From positions 372,001 to 436,000 of the forward strand of contig NZ_CAJNBJ010000001.1 of the NCBI RefSeq assembly GCF_905220995.1: DNA of 64,000 bases. The letters run 5' to 3'. Below the pieces are notes generated by a model. It was not told the origin of the DNA. It searched no databases and saw only the letters and a list, made by a program, of their open reading frames with translations. This DNA comes from Nitrospira defluvii. Lineage in GTDB: Bacteria; Nitrospirota; Nitrospiria; Nitrospirales; Nitrospiraceae. This document shows, one piece after another, positions 51,317 to 62,309 of the stretch. Made by a program: the position numbers and the translations under genes. Numbering within the stretch: position 1 is the first letter of the stretch; every line of letters starts with the position of its first letter.

Positions 51317-53548
51317 TCAGCGAGGCGACCGGAACTGTCCCGATTGATAGGCCAGTTGACGCAACTCATCGGCCCTCGTCATGCCACGAGTCTTGAGGTT
51401 GCGGTACATGGCCAGCGCCCAGAGGGGGAAGTATTGGCAATACCAATGGTAACGAAGATAGAACACGCGCGGGAACCCGGTTCCGGTATGGCGTACCTCC
51501 TCCCATGAGCCGTCCTTCCGCTGATTCCGAATGAGGTAATGGATCCCCCTGGCCAGACTGAAGGAGTCAGTGACTCCGCCTGCCATCAGGGCCAACAGCG
51601 CCCAGGCAGTTTGTGACGGCGTGCTCTCGCCACGCCCGCTCTCCGCGACATCCGCATAGGAGAGGCATGACTCGCCCCATCCGCCGTCGGGGTTCTGCTT
51701 CGACTCGACCCAGTTGACCGCCCGGCGAATATACGGCGAGGAGAGATCTTCGCCGATGGCGCGCAGGCCAGACAACACAGACCAGGTCCCATAGATGTAG
51801 TTCACACCCCATCGACCATACCAACTGCCATCCTGCTCCTGATCGTTCTTCACGAACGTGAGCGCCGACGCCACCGACGGATGGGTCCAGTCATATCCCA
51901 AGGTCGCGAGCATTTCGAGGCAGCGACCGGCGAGGTCAGCGGTGCTGGGATCCAGCAGCGCACGGTGGTCGGCGAAGGGGATGTAGTTAAAGACGATCCG
52001 GTTATTGTCGACGTCGTAGGCGCCCCAGCCACCGTCGGAACCCTGCATCGCGGTGACCCAGCGGCATCCGCGGCGAATTGCCGCCCGCTGTTGCTCTTCA
52101 TCGGGCAGACGCACCTTGGCGAGGGCCATCAAGACGACTGCGGAGTCGTCGACATCCGGAAACAGCTCGTTCTCGAATTGGAAATACCATCCTCCAGGTT
52201 CCGCACCGGGAGAGGAGATGATCCAATCGCCCACCGTCGTCGTTTGCTTCGACAACAACCAGCTCGAAGCCTTTTGCAGCGCCGGATGGTCCTGTGGCAT
52301 CCCCGCCTCCACCAATGCATTGATGAGCAAGGCGGTATCCCAAATCGGAGAATGGCAGGGCTGCAGATGCATGGCATCCACCACTTGTCCGTTCTCCATC
52401 ACGGTGTCGTGCACTTCGAGCTCCTCGATCTCGCGCATCGCCTTCACCACCAGCGGGTCATCATGTTTGTACCCGAGGCAATGCAGGGCCATGACGGAAT
52501 TGGCCATGGCAGGATAAATCGCACCGAGACCGCCGCTCCCCTTCATGTGATCCAACATCCAGTCAGCCGCGAACTTGAGCGACTTCTGACGGACCCACTC
52601 GACCGGCGATCGATCGTAGATCTTCAGCAACGCGTCGAGATTGATGAAAAAGTTTCTCGCGGTAAACCAGGTTCGGTCTTTCTTGAACGGCGGCACCGTG
52701 CTGTAGTCGATCTCCGCGGGCGGTTGCGCATACAACTCGTCGATACCCTGTTCCGGCGGCACATAGCACTGCGGCCGTTTTGCAAAAATAATCAGGAGCG
52801 GAATGAGCACTGCGCGAGACCAATAGGAAATGGCGTAGATGCTGAAGTAGAACCGTTTCGGTAACAGCATGATTTCCGGCGGCATGCTGGGCACACCGCG
52901 CCAATCGTACTGGCCGAACAAGGCAAGGGCGATTTTCGTGAACACGTTGGCCGCCGGCACTCCTCCCTTGTCAAGGATGCAGGTTCTGGCCTGCTGCATG
53001 AAGGGTTCGTCCGCCGAGACGCCGGAAAGCTTCAAGGCAAAGTAGGCCTTGACCGACGCACTGATCTCAGCCGGCCCCCCGTGATAAATGGGCCACCCGC
53101 CGCACGGCAGCTGCGCGGACTTCAAATACCGAATGGCTTTGCGCTCCCGCTCAGGATCCACACAGTCCATGAACCGGCGCAACATCAGATATTCGGATGT
53201 GAGCGTGGTATCCGCTTCGAGTTCTGCAACCCAATACCCTTCAGCGGCATGCTGTCTCGCGAGAAACCAGGCCTGACTCTTTCGAAGTGCTTCTTCCAAC
53301 GCTTCCAGCTGACCAGTCGAATGAGACGGCGCTCGCTTGACGGCACTGTCACCCGCGGTCGCATCGGGCTTATTCGAAACCAGTCGCAATACCGGTGCGG
53401 AGGCGAAATCGCGCGCGGCCCTAATCCGGCTTGGAACCGATACCAACAGGCTATCGGACAAACGATTGAACAAGTTTTTCAGAAGTTGCATAGCGTGATG
53501 CCGTGAGCCAGAAAAAGACGGCGGGATCGATAGTCGAGACGGTTCCAT
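51317..53548 (-). CDS. shc: Squalene-hopene cyclase
   Basis: 743 residues; an in-frame ATG at 53491 would give 724. Neither start has a ribosome site, and the promoter at 53606-53634 permits both. The acid motif DVDDSA (near residue 465) is the DxDD that protonates squalene, with Ser in place of the more common Thr. QW motifs occur throughout (QGSDGGWGAYD, QDGSWYGRWG, QNPDGGWGES). The GTWSVLSGL and AWALLALMAGG segments are also typical. It cyclises squalene to hopene at the inner membrane, and hpnG and the Mla-like genes follow. Confidence 0.95.
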   Translation of the reverse strand: MEPSRLSIPPSFSGSRHHAMQLLKNLFNRLSDSLLVSVPSRIRAARDFASAPVLRLVSNKPDATAGDSAVKRAPSHSTGQLEALEEALRKSQAWFLARQHAAEGYWVAELEADTTLTSEYLMLRRFMDCVDPERERKAIRYLKSAQLPCGGWPIYHGGPAEISASVKAYFALKLSGVSADEPFMQQARTCILDKGGVPAANVFTKIALALFGQYDWRGVPSMPPEIMLLPKRFYFSIYAISYWSRAVLIPLLIIFAKRPQCYVPPEQGIDELYAQPPAEIDYSTVPPFKKDRTWFTARNFFINLDALLKIYDRSPVEWVRQKSLKFAADWMLDHMKGSGGLGAIYPAMANSVMALHCLGYKHDDPLVVKAMREIEELEVHDTVMENGQVVDAMHLQPCHSPIWDTALLINALVEAGMPQDHPALQKASSWLLSKQTTTVGDWIISSPGAEPGGWYFQFENELFPDVDDSAVVLMALAKVRLPDEEQQRAAIRRGCRWVTAMQGSDGGWGAYDVDNNRIVFNYIPFADHRALLDPSTADLAGRCLEMLATLGYDWTHPSVASALTFVKNDQEQDGSWYGRWGVNYIYGTWSVLSGLRAIGEDLSSPYIRRAVNWVESKQNPDGGWGESCLSYADVAESGRGESTPSQTAWALLALMAGGVTDSFSLARGIHYLIRNQRKDGSWEEVRHTGTGFPRVFYLRYHWYCQYFPLWALAMYRNLKTRGMTRADELRQLAYQSGQFRSPR

Positions 53549-53605
53549 CTATCAAACTGAGATCACATGAAACCGCATAGTACCAGTTGTAATCATTAGC
53601 AGCTG

Positions 53606-53634
53606 TGTATAACAAACTGTTTCAGACCAGTCAA
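53606..53634 (-). promoter_or_regulatory. Sigma70-like promoter of shc and the lipid operon
   Basis: On the minus strand TTGACT (53629-53634) and TATACA (53606-53611) are 17 bases apart, the optimal spacing. Transcription would start near 53599, about 50 bases before the first shc start. No other strong promoter was noticed between shc and ispG, so the following genes may depend on this one. Confidence 0.75.
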
Positions 53635-53712
53635 GAGAAGTGCCCCCGACACGGGTGGCCCAGGTGCGCCTGGATCGATGCCGGCATCCACACCGCTCGC
53701 ACCTCCTCGTGC

Positions 53713-56700
53713 CTACGCCGGCTGAAGATCACCGAGCCTGACGGAGATCAAGGTCGAGACGCCGGGTTCTTCCATTGTCACGCCGAACAGCGAATCCGCC
53801 ATCGCCATCGTTCGCTTGTTGTGCGTGATGACGAGAAATTGAGCCGTCGCGGACAGGCTGCGGAGCACCGCCGTAAATCGCCCGATGTTCTCTTCATCCA
53901 AAGGCGCATCGATTTCGTCCAGGATGCAAAAGGGAGTCGGACGGATCAGGAAGCTGGCAATCAGCAGCGCCATCGCGGTGAGCGTTTTCTCTCCGCCGGA
54001 CAACATGGTGATGCTCTTCAACCGTTTCCCTGGCGGTTGCGCCACAATTTCCACACCGGGCTCGCGGGCCCCGTTATCCTCGACACCTTCCTCCAACGGC
54101 TCTTCGACCAGCTGCAACTCCGCGCGGCCGCCCGGGAAGAACTGCGCAAAGACGTCCCGGAATTTCTGCTGCAGCTCGTTGAAGGTCTCCACGAACATGT
54201 CCTTGGTCGTCCGGTTGATGCGCTGGATGATTTCCTTGAGCGACGCAATGGAGGTCGACAAGTCCTGCTCTTGCGTCGTGAGGAACTGGTACCGCTCCTC
54301 CAACTCACGATGCTCATCAATGGCCGCCAGATTAATCGCGCCCATCCGATCCAGGCGCTCCCGGATCTTCTGAATCTGTTCCCGCAATTGCGGCGTGTCC
54401 AGCATGGACACCGGCGCGGCGGGCGCCTCCCCTTCCGGCGTCGCTTGCCCCTCCGCCGGTAGGAGCAGGGTGGAGGGTTCGATCTGATAGGTGCCGGACA
54501 AGGTGCTTTCAATCGTCGATAGATGGGCCTTCACTTCCGCCTTGCGTACCTCCGCGGTCATACGACGTTCGTGCAAAGCCGACAACCCCTGCCGGACCGT
54601 GGTCAGCGCCTCCTCCACGGCGTGCAAGCGACTCATCTCCTCGGCCTGCTGCTCCTGCGCGGCGATCAACTCCGCCTTGATGCTATCCACTTCGGCCCCC
54701 AGCTCACGGCACAGCGCTTCCTGCCTGGTCTGCTCTGCGCGACTGTTCTCCGTGGCCTCCGCCAGACCGGCCAATTGCTCCTCCAGATCGGTCACTCGCC
54801 GCTGTGCGGCATCGAGCCGTTGCGTGAACCGCGCCACATCGTTCGTGGCATGCTCCCGCCGCCCACGCATGCTTTCCACCGAGAGCCGGACCTCCGTCAA
54901 TCGCTGTTGAATCGCCAGGCTTTGACTTTCGATCACCACCAACCGCTCCCGCACCTGGAGCAAGCCTGTTTCCTGGCCGGCCTTTTCGCCCACCCACTGC
55001 GCCAATTGCGACTGGCTCGACAAGAATTCCTCTTGAAGCCTCGCCTGTTCGGCCAGACCACGTTGCAGTTCGTCGCCCAACACGTCCAGTCGCCGATGCA
55101 GTTCTCCACGCTGACGCTCGACACCCGCGTCGTCTTTCTGCAGCGATAATTCCAACATTTCCGCTTCCCGGATCGCTCGACCCAGGCGCTGTTCGTCTTC
55201 ACGCCCCAAGCCCAGAGCAGCCGCAGCCTCTTCGCGGGCAACCCTGGCAAGATCCAGCGCCTGCGCTGCTTCGGTCCGACGTGCCTCAAGCTCCAAGACC
55301 TCGCGCCGACGCTGGAGCAACCCGCCGCCCGTGCTGGTCCCGCCGCCTGTCATCACCCCCGCCGCATCGAGCGTTTCACCCGAGAGCGTCACATAGGTGG
55401 GGCCTGTCGGAGCCGCCCACGGATATTGATTCCAGAGCTCCAAGGCCACCGCAACAGACTCCACGATGACAATCCCGTCGAAGAGGTAACTCAAGGTGGA
55501 GGAGGTTGCGCCTTGCGCGCGGATCAGATCCACCGCGCGACCAACCACGCCCGGTTTCCCGTTCAGCTCCGGCCACCAGAACGCCGAGGGATCACCCGCT
55601 GCCTGATCGCCGCCCCATCGAATCTGCTGCGGGATAAAGGTCCCGCGACCAAGGTCCTTGCCTTTCAAGAATTCCACTGCGCGACTCGCGGCGGCGGGCT
55701 CATCGACCAACCACCCACGCACCCGCTCTCCGAGAATCGTCTCGACCGCACGATCCAGACCAGGGGGAATCTCCAACCACTCAGCCAGCGCCTCCCGCAC
55801 TCCTTCGCAGGTCTTCAGCGCCGTCCCTTCTTCTTCCCCTTCGCGGCCATATCCCATTTCCTCACGGACGACGCCTTGGAGCGCGCCGAGTCGCGATTCC
55901 ACCCCTGCCACATCTTCGGACAAGCGAACGATATCGCGATCGAGTCCGGAAATCTGTCCCCCCAGCCCTTCGATGCGTTCAATGGCTGCCTGACGCTCCG
56001 CCATGAGGCCCTCAATGCGCTGCGAGGCCTCCTCACGCTGCGCCGCGAGTAACAAGCGCTGCTCGTCAAGCCCGGCCACCTGGGCCACCAGCTGTTCACG
56101 TTCGCGCGAGACACGCTCAGCCCTGGCGGCGGTTTCCTGCTGACGCGCCGTCACCTGCGTGAGACTCTGCTCGGTGTTGGCGACGAGCACGGCCAGATTG
56201 AGGACGTCTTTTCGTGCACGCTCTTCTTCGGCCACGGCTGCGGCACGATGCCCGGCTAACGCCTTGGCCTCGCCGTCGGCCTGCTGAAACTGTGCCTCCT
56301 GCTCGACGATATCCCCTTCCAGTTGAAGGAGCGTCGCCCGCAGTTCTTCAATCTCCGCCTGCGCCTGTTCCTGATCCGCCGCCAAGCGCTGCATTTCCTG
56401 GGCAGCTTGAACCCGTTGCCGCTCGAAGAGTTCCGTCCGGTTTCGCTCGACCTCTGCGGCCGTCAAAGCCTGCGACTGGCGTTGTTCGGTGCCGGCCAAG
56501 GTATCCCGCACTCGCGCGATCGCTTCAGCCGCATCGTTCATGCGCAACCGGATGGCCTCCTGCTCCGAGTCCAGACGGGCCTGTTCAGCCACCTGTTCGG
56601 CCTCCAGCGTTTCTACGTCCCGAGCTTCGCGGTCTACCGCCTCCAAGTCGGCGTGCATCGTGCGATAGTCACGGGACAGCAGTTCGATCTCCAACCCCTT

Positions 56701-57393
56701 GGCTTCCTGCTGCAGGGTTTGATAGGTCCGGGCCTGGCGAGCCTGACGCTCCAATGAGTTCAGCTGCTTCTTCACTTCCGCCACAATGTCGCGCACCCGC
56801 AGCAGGTTTTGCTGGGTGGATTCTAGTTTGCGAAGCGCTTCGGCCTTCTGCTTCTTGTACCGGACGATGCCGGCGGTTTCCTCGATGAGTTCCCGCCGAT
56901 CCTGCGGCGAGGCCTGAAGAATCTGTTCGATCCGTCCCTGCTCGATGACCGTGTGCCCCTTAGACCCGGCTCTGGTCTCAATCAACACATTGCGAATGTC
57001 CTTCAACCGGCACGGCGTTTTATTGATGAGATATTCACTGTCGCCGTTTCGATAGAGGCGCCGCGTAATCATGAGTTCTTGATATTCGCTCAATTCACTC
57101 GGCAGACCGGAAATCGCATCTAATCGCAGTTCACCCAGGCCGCCGATCACCAGCGACACCTCCACCAACCCCAACGGCTTGCGCAGTTCCGTGCCGTTGA
57201 AGATGACGTCTTCCATCTTCTCGCTCCGAAGCGTCTTGGTGCTTTGCTCACCCAAGACCCAGAGGATGGAATCCACGACGTTGCTCTTGCCGCTCCCGTT
57301 AGGCCCCACGATAGCCGTGATGCCTTTCGGGAATTGGATCTTCGCCTCCGCGAATGACTTGAAGCCAAGCATTTCCAGGGACTTCAGATACAC
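53713..57393 (-). CDS. smc: Chromosome partition protein SMC
   Basis: 1226 residues from a GTG at 57393 with GGAGGT at 6 bases; this start gives the family N-terminus ([14 protein letters not shown]). Walker A is [13 protein letters not shown], followed by the family motif [14 protein letters not shown]. Two long coiled coils (about 165-500 and 660-1020) flank a hinge (about 510-650, with RGWLVDEP and [19 protein letters not shown]). The C-terminal head has [14 protein letters not shown] and Walker [20 protein letters not shown] with ScpAB compacts and separates chromosomes; scpA/scpB are not in the window. Confidence 0.96.
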   Translation of the reverse strand: MYLKSLEMLGFKSFAEAKIQFPKGITAIVGPNGSGKSNVVDSILWVLGEQSTKTLRSEKMEDVIFNGTELRKPLGLVEVSLVIGGLGELRLDAISGLPSELSEYQELMITRRLYRNGDSEYLINKTPCRLKDIRNVLIETRAGSKGHTVIEQGRIEQILQASPQDRRELIEETAGIVRYKKQKAEALRKLESTQQNLLRVRDIVAEVKKQLNSLERQARQARTYQTLQQEAKGLEIELLSRDYRTMHADLEAVDREARDVETLEAEQVAEQARLDSEQEAIRLRMNDAAEAIARVRDTLAGTEQRQSQALTAAEVERNRTELFERQRVQAAQEMQRLAADQEQAQAEIEELRATLLQLEGDIVEQEAQFQQADGEAKALAGHRAAAVAEEERARKDVLNLAVLVANTEQSLTQVTARQQETAARAERVSREREQLVAQVAGLDEQRLLLAAQREEASQRIEGLMAERQAAIERIEGLGGQISGLDRDIVRLSEDVAGVESRLGALQGVVREEMGYGREGEEEGTALKTCEGVREALAEWLEIPPGLDRAVETILGERVRGWLVDEPAAASRAVEFLKGKDLGRGTFIPQQIRWGGDQAAGDPSAFWWPELNGKPGVVGRAVDLIRAQGATSSTLSYLFDGIVIVESVAVALELWNQYPWAAPTGPTYVTLSGETLDAAGVMTGGGTSTGGGLLQRRREVLELEARRTEAAQALDLARVAREEAAAALGLGREDEQRLGRAIREAEMLELSLQKDDAGVERQRGELHRRLDVLGDELQRGLAEQARLQEEFLSSQSQLAQWVGEKAGQETGLLQVRERLVVIESQSLAIQQRLTEVRLSVESMRGRREHATNDVARFTQRLDAAQRRVTDLEEQLAGLAEATENSRAEQTRQEALCRELGAEVDSIKAELIAAQEQQAEEMSRLHAVEEALTTVRQGLSALHERRMTAEVRKAEVKAHLSTIESTLSGTYQIEPSTLLLPAEGQATPEGEAPAAPVSMLDTPQLREQIQKIRERLDRMGAINLAAIDEHRELEERYQFLTTQEQDLSTSIASLKEIIQRINRTTKDMFVETFNELQQKFRDVFAQFFPGGRAELQLVEEPLEEGVEDNGAREPGVEIVAQPPGKRLKSITMLSGGEKTLTAMALLIASFLIRPTPFCILDEIDAPLDEENIGRFTAVLRSLSATAQFLVITHNKRTMAMADSLFGVTMEEPGVSTLISVRLGDLQPA

Positions 57394-57501
57394 CGGCGAC
57401 CTCCAGAGCAAGAAGGTTGAGATGGGATGCAGTGTGAGGATGAAAAACGAAAAATCTTCTATCACAGCGATAGAATCAATGCAAAGAAAAAGCCCTGGAT
57501 A

Positions 57502-57528
57502 TGGGGGAATAAAGAAGCCACTCCCCCA
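57502..57528 (-). terminator. Intrinsic terminator after ispH
   Basis: TGGGGGA pairs with TCCCCCA around a 13-base loop, and the stem can be extended by ATATG/CATAT with a two-base bulge. A T-rich tract (TTTTTCTTT on the minus strand) follows about ten bases later. It lies 57 bp after the ispH stop, before smc. Confidence 0.6.
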
Positions 57529-57584
57529 ACATATGGAAGAGTGGCCGGTTTGCTGCGTAGGAGAATTGGAAGCTGAGCGGACGG

Positions 57585-58547
57585 CTAGTTGACCGACGCG
57601 GTTTTGCGCGAGGCAGACTCGATCGTGACCAGTTCTTTCGGAAGCAGAAACTCCACATCCTCTTCGATGACGGTCAATTCCTCGACCTCTTCTGAAGAAC
57701 CCAGGCGCTTCAGATAGGCCACCACTTCCGTCACCAGCACTTCGGGGGCGGAGGCACCGGCCGACAGGCCGACACTCTTCGCATCCTTGAGCCAGTCAGG
57801 GTTGATGTCCGATGCGGCATCGATCAGGTAGGACGGAATGCCACAATGTTCGCCCAACTCCCGCAAGCGGTTGGAGTTCGAACTGTTCGGCGACCCGATC
57901 ACGAGAATCACATCGACCAACTTCGAGAGGGATTTGACTGCATTCTGACGATTTTGTGTGGCGTAACAAATGTCTTCCTGGTGCGGCCCCTTGATGTTGG
58001 GAAACCGGCGGTGCAGGGCCTCGACGATATCCCGGCACTCATCCACACTCAGGGTCGTCTGGGTGACATAGGAGAGGTTCTGCGTCTTCTCTACCTGCAG
58101 CGTTTCGACATCCTGCACCGATGATACAAGGTGGAACTTGTCCGGAATTTGCCCCAGGGTGCCGATGACTTCCGGATGGCCGGCATGGCCGATCAGAATT
58201 AATTCATATCCTTGGGTATAGTCGCGATTCACTTCGTTATGCACCTTGATCACCAACGGACACGTCGCGTCGATCACATGCAGGCGGCGGCTCTGCGCCT
58301 CCTCCCACACCGACTTCGCCACACCGTGGGCGCTGAAAATCACGACCGACCCTTCGGGGACCTCGTTCAGCTCCTCCACGAATACGGCGCCCTTTTGCCG
58401 CAGCGAGTTCACCACATGACGGCTATGTACGATCTCATGACGCACATAAATCGGCGCGCCGTATTTTTTCAGGGAGAGATCGACGATATCGATCGCGCGG
58501 TCGACACCCGCGCAAAATCCGCGAGGATTGGCCAAATATATCTTCAT
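57585..58547 (-). CDS. ispH: 4-hydroxy-3-methylbut-2-enyl diphosphate reductase IspH
   Basis: 320 residues from the ATG at 58547, with AAGGGGA upstream; the N-terminus [18 protein letters not shown] is diagnostic (first cluster Cys). The other two cluster Cys are in [12 protein letters not shown] and [14 protein letters not shown]-type context ([13 protein letters not shown] is the substrate loop). IspH forms IPP and DMAPP from HMBPP, the last MEP step. A short C-terminal extension of about 35 residues, rich in Glu, goes beyond the usual end. It is the first gene of the leftward group and diverges from the phosphate regulator. Confidence 0.95.
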   Translation of the reverse strand: MKIYLANPRGFCAGVDRAIDIVDLSLKKYGAPIYVRHEIVHSRHVVNSLRQKGAVFVEELNEVPEGSVVIFSAHGVAKSVWEEAQSRRLHVIDATCPLVIKVHNEVNRDYTQGYELILIGHAGHPEVIGTLGQIPDKFHLVSSVQDVETLQVEKTQNLSYVTQTTLSVDECRDIVEALHRRFPNIKGPHQEDICYATQNRQNAVKSLSKLVDVILVIGSPNSSNSNRLRELGEHCGIPSYLIDAASDINPDWLKDAKSVGLSAGASAPEVLVTEVVAYLKRLGSSEEVEELTVIEEDVEFLLPKELVTIESASRKTASVN

Positions 58548-58718
58548 CTTGTGTATCCCCTTCAGACTCACGATGGCGCGCTCGGCACTCCAGGACCGTA
58601 AGCGTCACACGACACGAGTCACCTTACGTCAGACCCGCCCCTGCCGTCAACCAACGGACCATTCCCATCATGGAAGACCCTGTTGAGGCCACCGGAGGAT
58701 TGTGGGAGAATCCCGCAC

Positions 58719-59435
58719 ATGGCACTGCCTACCAGCACGCACAAAAAAATCCTGATCGTCGAAGACGAAAAGGACATTCTCCAGCTCGTCAAACTATATC
58801 TGGAGAAAGAGGGTTTCCGGACGGTCTCCGCCATGACCGGCACAGAGGGGTTGCGCCAAGTGAAAGCCGAACACCCGGATCTGGTCATTCTGGACCTCAT
58901 GCTCCCCGAGTTGGACGGCTTGGAAGTGTGCAAACGAATCCGCCTGAATCAGGAGACGACACTCCTGCCCATCCTGATGCTGACCGCCAAGGCTGAGGAG
59001 TCCGACACAGTGATCGGGCTGGAGCTGGGAGCCGACGATTACGTCACCAAACCCTTCAGCCCCAAGGCGCTGGTGGCGCGGGTGAAAGCCCTGCTCCGGC
59101 GATTGGACCGCCATGCGAACAGCCCTCAGACGCAATATCAATATGGTCCACTGACGGTGGACCTTTCTCGCCATGAGGTCAAGCTGAAGGGCGAAGAGGT
59201 CACCCTCACGGCGAAAGAGTTCGGCCTGCTGGAGCACCTGTTGCGCAACGTGGGACGGGTGTTGACTCGTGACGTGCTGCTCAGCGCCGTCTGGGGATAC
59301 GACTATTACGGGACGACACGGACGGTGGACGTTCACGTGCGACGGCTGAAACAGAAACTCCCGATCCTGGATGACGCCATCGTGTCGATCAAATCACTCG
59401 GCTACAAATTGCGCGAAACCGACCTCCCTGCATGA
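58719..59435 (+). CDS. phoB: PhoB-like response regulator (OmpR family)
   Basis: 238 residues from the ATG at 58719, with GGGAG at nine bases. The receiver has IVEDEKD, phospho-Asp in LVILDLMLPELDG, MLTAK and YVTKPFS; the winged helix has TLTAKEFGLLEHLLRNVGRVLTR and the recognition helix TRTVDVHVRRLKQKL. The ATGA overlap with the sensor kinase gene and the convergent phosphate transporter support the name PhoB, a phosphate starvation regulator. The 171-bp divergent region to ispH shows no obvious Pho box. Confidence 0.82.
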   Translation: MALPTSTHKKILIVEDEKDILQLVKLYLEKEGFRTVSAMTGTEGLRQVKAEHPDLVILDLMLPELDGLEVCKRIRLNQETTLLPILMLTAKAEESDTVIGLELGADDYVTKPFSPKALVARVKALLRRLDRHANSPQTQYQYGPLTVDLSRHEVKLKGEEVTLTAKEFGLLEHLLRNVGRVLTRDVLLSAVWGYDYYGTTRTVDVHVRRLKQKLPILDDAIVSIKSLGYKLRETDLPA

Positions 59436-61288
59436 ACCTCGGCATCCGGTGGAAAGTCGCCCTGGGCACACTCGCCGCCGTTCTCGTCGGCCTCGTGGTC
59501 GCGGGATGGCTGGTCATCCGTTCCGTGGAGCAGACCGAACTCGGGCGCCTGGCCGAGATGCTGGAGACTCGCAGCGGCTTGGCCGCGATAACACTCCGGC
59601 CGCTGTTCGATCAGTCCGGCCCCACCGTGCCGCCCTCCCAGCTCCATGCCACGATCCGTGAATTGAGCCAACAGGCTCATCTCCGTATTACCATCATCCG
59701 GCAGGATGGCACGGTCTTGTCCGATAGCGCCGTTCCCGCAGACGGACTTGCGCACGTCGACAACCACCTCTCCCGGCCTGAAGTGGCCCATGCACTGGCC
59801 TCAGGGCGCGGCATGGATATCAGAGCCAGCCAGACGACCGGCGAGCGCACCTATTACGTCGCTCGCCTGCTGACAGACCCCGCGCAACGACACTCCGGCA
59901 CTCCGGTCATCCGCCTCGGCCTTCCTCTGACCTCGATCGACGAGCGTGTCCGCCACATCCAGCAGGATCTGTTGACGGCCTTCGGCGCAGCTTTTCTGCT
60001 GGCCATGCTGCTGAGTCTCTGGGTCTCTCGCAATCTCACGAAACCGCTCTCTGAAATGGCCGCGGCCGCCCGGCAACTGGCCGAGGGCGCGCCTGGAATC
60101 CGGTTGGTCGTCGCCTCGACGGACGAGGTGGGATTGCTGGCCCAAACCCTGAACCAGATGACCGATCAATTAGAGACGAAAATCAAGGAGGTATCCGACG
60201 ATCGCGCACAGCTTCTGGCCATGCTGATCGCCATGGTCGAGGGTGTCATGGTGCTGGATTACCGGGGCACCGTCGTCCAGGTGAATCCGGCGTTGGAGCG
60301 CATGTTCGCCCTCGAACTGACGGAGTCGCGAGGCCGTCACTATGCCGAAGTGATCCGTCATGAGGGCCTGACCGCGCTCGTGTCCGCGGTGCTCGAGACT
60401 CGCTCCGGGCAGGGAGGGGAAATCACCCTCTCACCCAGCGGCCGCTGCCTGCGGGTGGAGGCCTCGATCGCGGGCGGCAATCGCGAACAGGAGGCCTGTG
60501 CGGTTTTCGTGTTTCACGACATCACGGAACTGCGACGGCTGGAAAAAATCCGCAAGGATTTCGTCGCGAACGTGTCCCACGAGCTTCGCACACCGCTCAC
60601 ATCGATCAAAGGCTATGTGGAAGCCCTGCTGGACGGGGGCAAGGATGACCCTGGGACAGCCACAGCCTTCCTCGAAATCATCATGCGACAAAGCAATCGC
60701 CTCAATCTGATTCTGGATGACCTACTGCAATTGTCACAGATCGAATCAGGCCAGGTGCTGTTCCGCCGTGAGCCGGTTGAGCTACGCGCCCTACTGGAAC
60801 GCACGATCGCGGTGATCAAGCCCCTGGCCGACAAAAAGCAGCACCACATCGAGCTGACGCTGCCCGACGACTACATGGTGGTAGAGGGTGACGAGGAGCG
60901 CCTGGTCCAAGTGTTCATCAACCTGCTGGAAAATGCCGTGAAGTACACGCCGGATCACGGCCGGATTTCGATGACCATACGCCGGGTGCCGGGACGGCCT
61001 GGCGCCTCACGTGCCATGATCGAGGTCGTCATAGCCGATTCAGGCATCGGCATTCCCGACGCGGATCGCCCGCGGGTGTTTGAGCGGTTCTACCGGGTCG
61101 ATAAAGCCCGCTCCCGCGAACTCGGCGGAACCGGCTTGGGACTCGCCATCGTGAAACATATTGTGGAAGCTCATAGCGGCTTGGTGTGGGTGGAAGGTAA
61201 TGTCCCGAGGGGCAGCCGCTTTGTCGTGCATCTCCCCGTCGCCGAGGGACTTCCTACGCCAGTTTCGATAGGAGCAGATAACAAATAG
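59432..61288 (+). CDS. phoR: PhoR-like sensor histidine kinase with HAMP and PAS
   Basis: 618 residues. Helix 1 (about 10-30), a periplasmic domain of about 150 residues with LRITIIRQDGTVLSDS, and helix 2 (about 183-203) are followed by HAMP, a PAS domain (MVEGVMVLDYRGTVVQVNPALERMF), HisKA with FVANVSHELRTPLTSIKGYVEAL, and HATPase with NLLENAVKYTPDHG and GGTGLGLAI. This order is typical for PhoR of non-enteric bacteria. It overlaps phoB by 4 bp. Its 3' end overlaps the end of the facing pit gene by 35 bp. Confidence 0.85.
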   Translation: MNLGIRWKVALGTLAAVLVGLVVAGWLVIRSVEQTELGRLAEMLETRSGLAAITLRPLFDQSGPTVPPSQLHATIRELSQQAHLRITIIRQDGTVLSDSAVPADGLAHVDNHLSRPEVAHALASGRGMDIRASQTTGERTYYVARLLTDPAQRHSGTPVIRLGLPLTSIDERVRHIQQDLLTAFGAAFLLAMLLSLWVSRNLTKPLSEMAAAARQLAEGAPGIRLVVASTDEVGLLAQTLNQMTDQLETKIKEVSDDRAQLLAMLIAMVEGVMVLDYRGTVVQVNPALERMFALELTESRGRHYAEVIRHEGLTALVSAVLETRSGQGGEITLSPSGRCLRVEASIAGGNREQEACAVFVFHDITELRRLEKIRKDFVANVSHELRTPLTSIKGYVEALLDGGKDDPGTATAFLEIIMRQSNRLNLILDDLLQLSQIESGQVLFRREPVELRALLERTIAVIKPLADKKQHHIELTLPDDYMVVEGDEERLVQVFINLLENAVKYTPDHGRISMTIRRVPGRPGASRAMIEVVIADSGIGIPDADRPRVFERFYRVDKARSRELGGTGLGLAIVKHIVEAHSGLVWVEGNVPRGSRFVVHLPVAEGLPTPVSIGADNK

Positions 61289-62246
61289 TCGAGAGCAGCG
61301 CCGCCCCCGGCAACGTGAACAACCAGGCAGACAAGATCCGCCTCGTCACCCCCCACCGCACCGCCGAAAGCCGCTTCACCGCCCCGACGCCCATCACCGT
61401 CGATGTGATGGTGTGAGTCGTACTGACCGGAAGACCAATGTGGGCCGTCGCCATCAGCACGATCGCCGCGCCGGTCTCTGCCGCGAACCCGTGAACCGGT
61501 TCCAGTTTGACGATCCGCATGCCCAGGGTCCGCACGATTCGCCATCCGCCCACCGCGGTGCCAAGACCCATCGCAATGGCACAGGACCCAATCACCCAGG
61601 TCGGGACTTCTGCGGTCGGGATGGCCCCGGCCGACACAAGTGCCAACGTGATGATCCCCATGGCCTTCTGCGCATCATTCGCCCCATGGCTGAACGCCAT
61701 AAAGCTCGCAGAGATCAGCTGCATACGCGAAAACAAGCGCAGGGCGACGGCCCGCTGCACCCGGAAAAAGATCCAACTCAAGATCGCCATCAACACCAGC
61801 CCGATGGCAAACCCGAAAAAGGGCGACAGGATCATCGCCTCCAGCACCGAGCGTAAGCCTGAAAACTTGACGGCAGCCATGCCGCCATGCGTCAGCGCCG
61901 CACCGACCAAGCCGCCGATGAGCGCATGCGACGAACTGGTCGGCAAGCCCAATAACAACGTGAGAAAATTCCAGATGATGGCACCGGCCAACGCCGAGGC
62001 CACCACAGTCTGGGTGACCGACTGGGGATCGACGATGCCTGTCCCGACCATCTTGGCCACCGCCGTCGACATAAACGCGCCGGCCACGTTGAGCCCACCG
62101 GCCACGAGGACCGCGGTCGACGGACTCACCACGCGGGTTGAGACTACCGTCGCAATGGCATTGGCGCTGTCGTGCCATCCATTGGAAAAATCGAAGAGCA
62201 ACGCCAGGACCACGACCACCAACAATAGTCCGCTCAGTTCAGCCAT
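61254..62246 (-). CDS. pit: PiT-family inorganic phosphate transporter
   Basis: 330 residues with about ten membrane helices. The two family signatures are present: FSNGWHDSANAIATVVSTRV near the N-terminus and FSHGANDAQKAMGIITLAL in the middle, as are the SSSHALIGGLVGAAL and GLPVSTTHTITSTVMGVG segments. It imports phosphate with H+ or Na+. It lies 63 bp after the DUF47 gene, its usual partner, and converges with phoR. Confidence 0.93.
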   Translation of the reverse strand: MAELSGLLLVVVVLALLFDFSNGWHDSANAIATVVSTRVVSPSTAVLVAGGLNVAGAFMSTAVAKMVGTGIVDPQSVTQTVVASALAGAIIWNFLTLLLGLPTSSSHALIGGLVGAALTHGGMAAVKFSGLRSVLEAMILSPFFGFAIGLVLMAILSWIFFRVQRAVALRLFSRMQLISASFMAFSHGANDAQKAMGIITLALVSAGAIPTAEVPTWVIGSCAIAMGLGTAVGGWRIVRTLGMRIVKLEPVHGFAAETGAAIVLMATAHIGLPVSTTHTITSTVMGVGAVKRLSAVRWGVTRRILSAWLFTLPGAALLSTICYLLLSKLA

Positions 62247-62309
62247 GACTGCCGCTTTCTACCCGCGCATAGTGATTGGGGTGTGTACCGAAGAAGGCTT
62301 GGGAGGCGC

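Noticed and set aside
58548-58718. Pho box before the PhoB-like gene
   Set aside because: I found no pair of 7-bp repeats at 11-bp spacing resembling a Pho box in this region.
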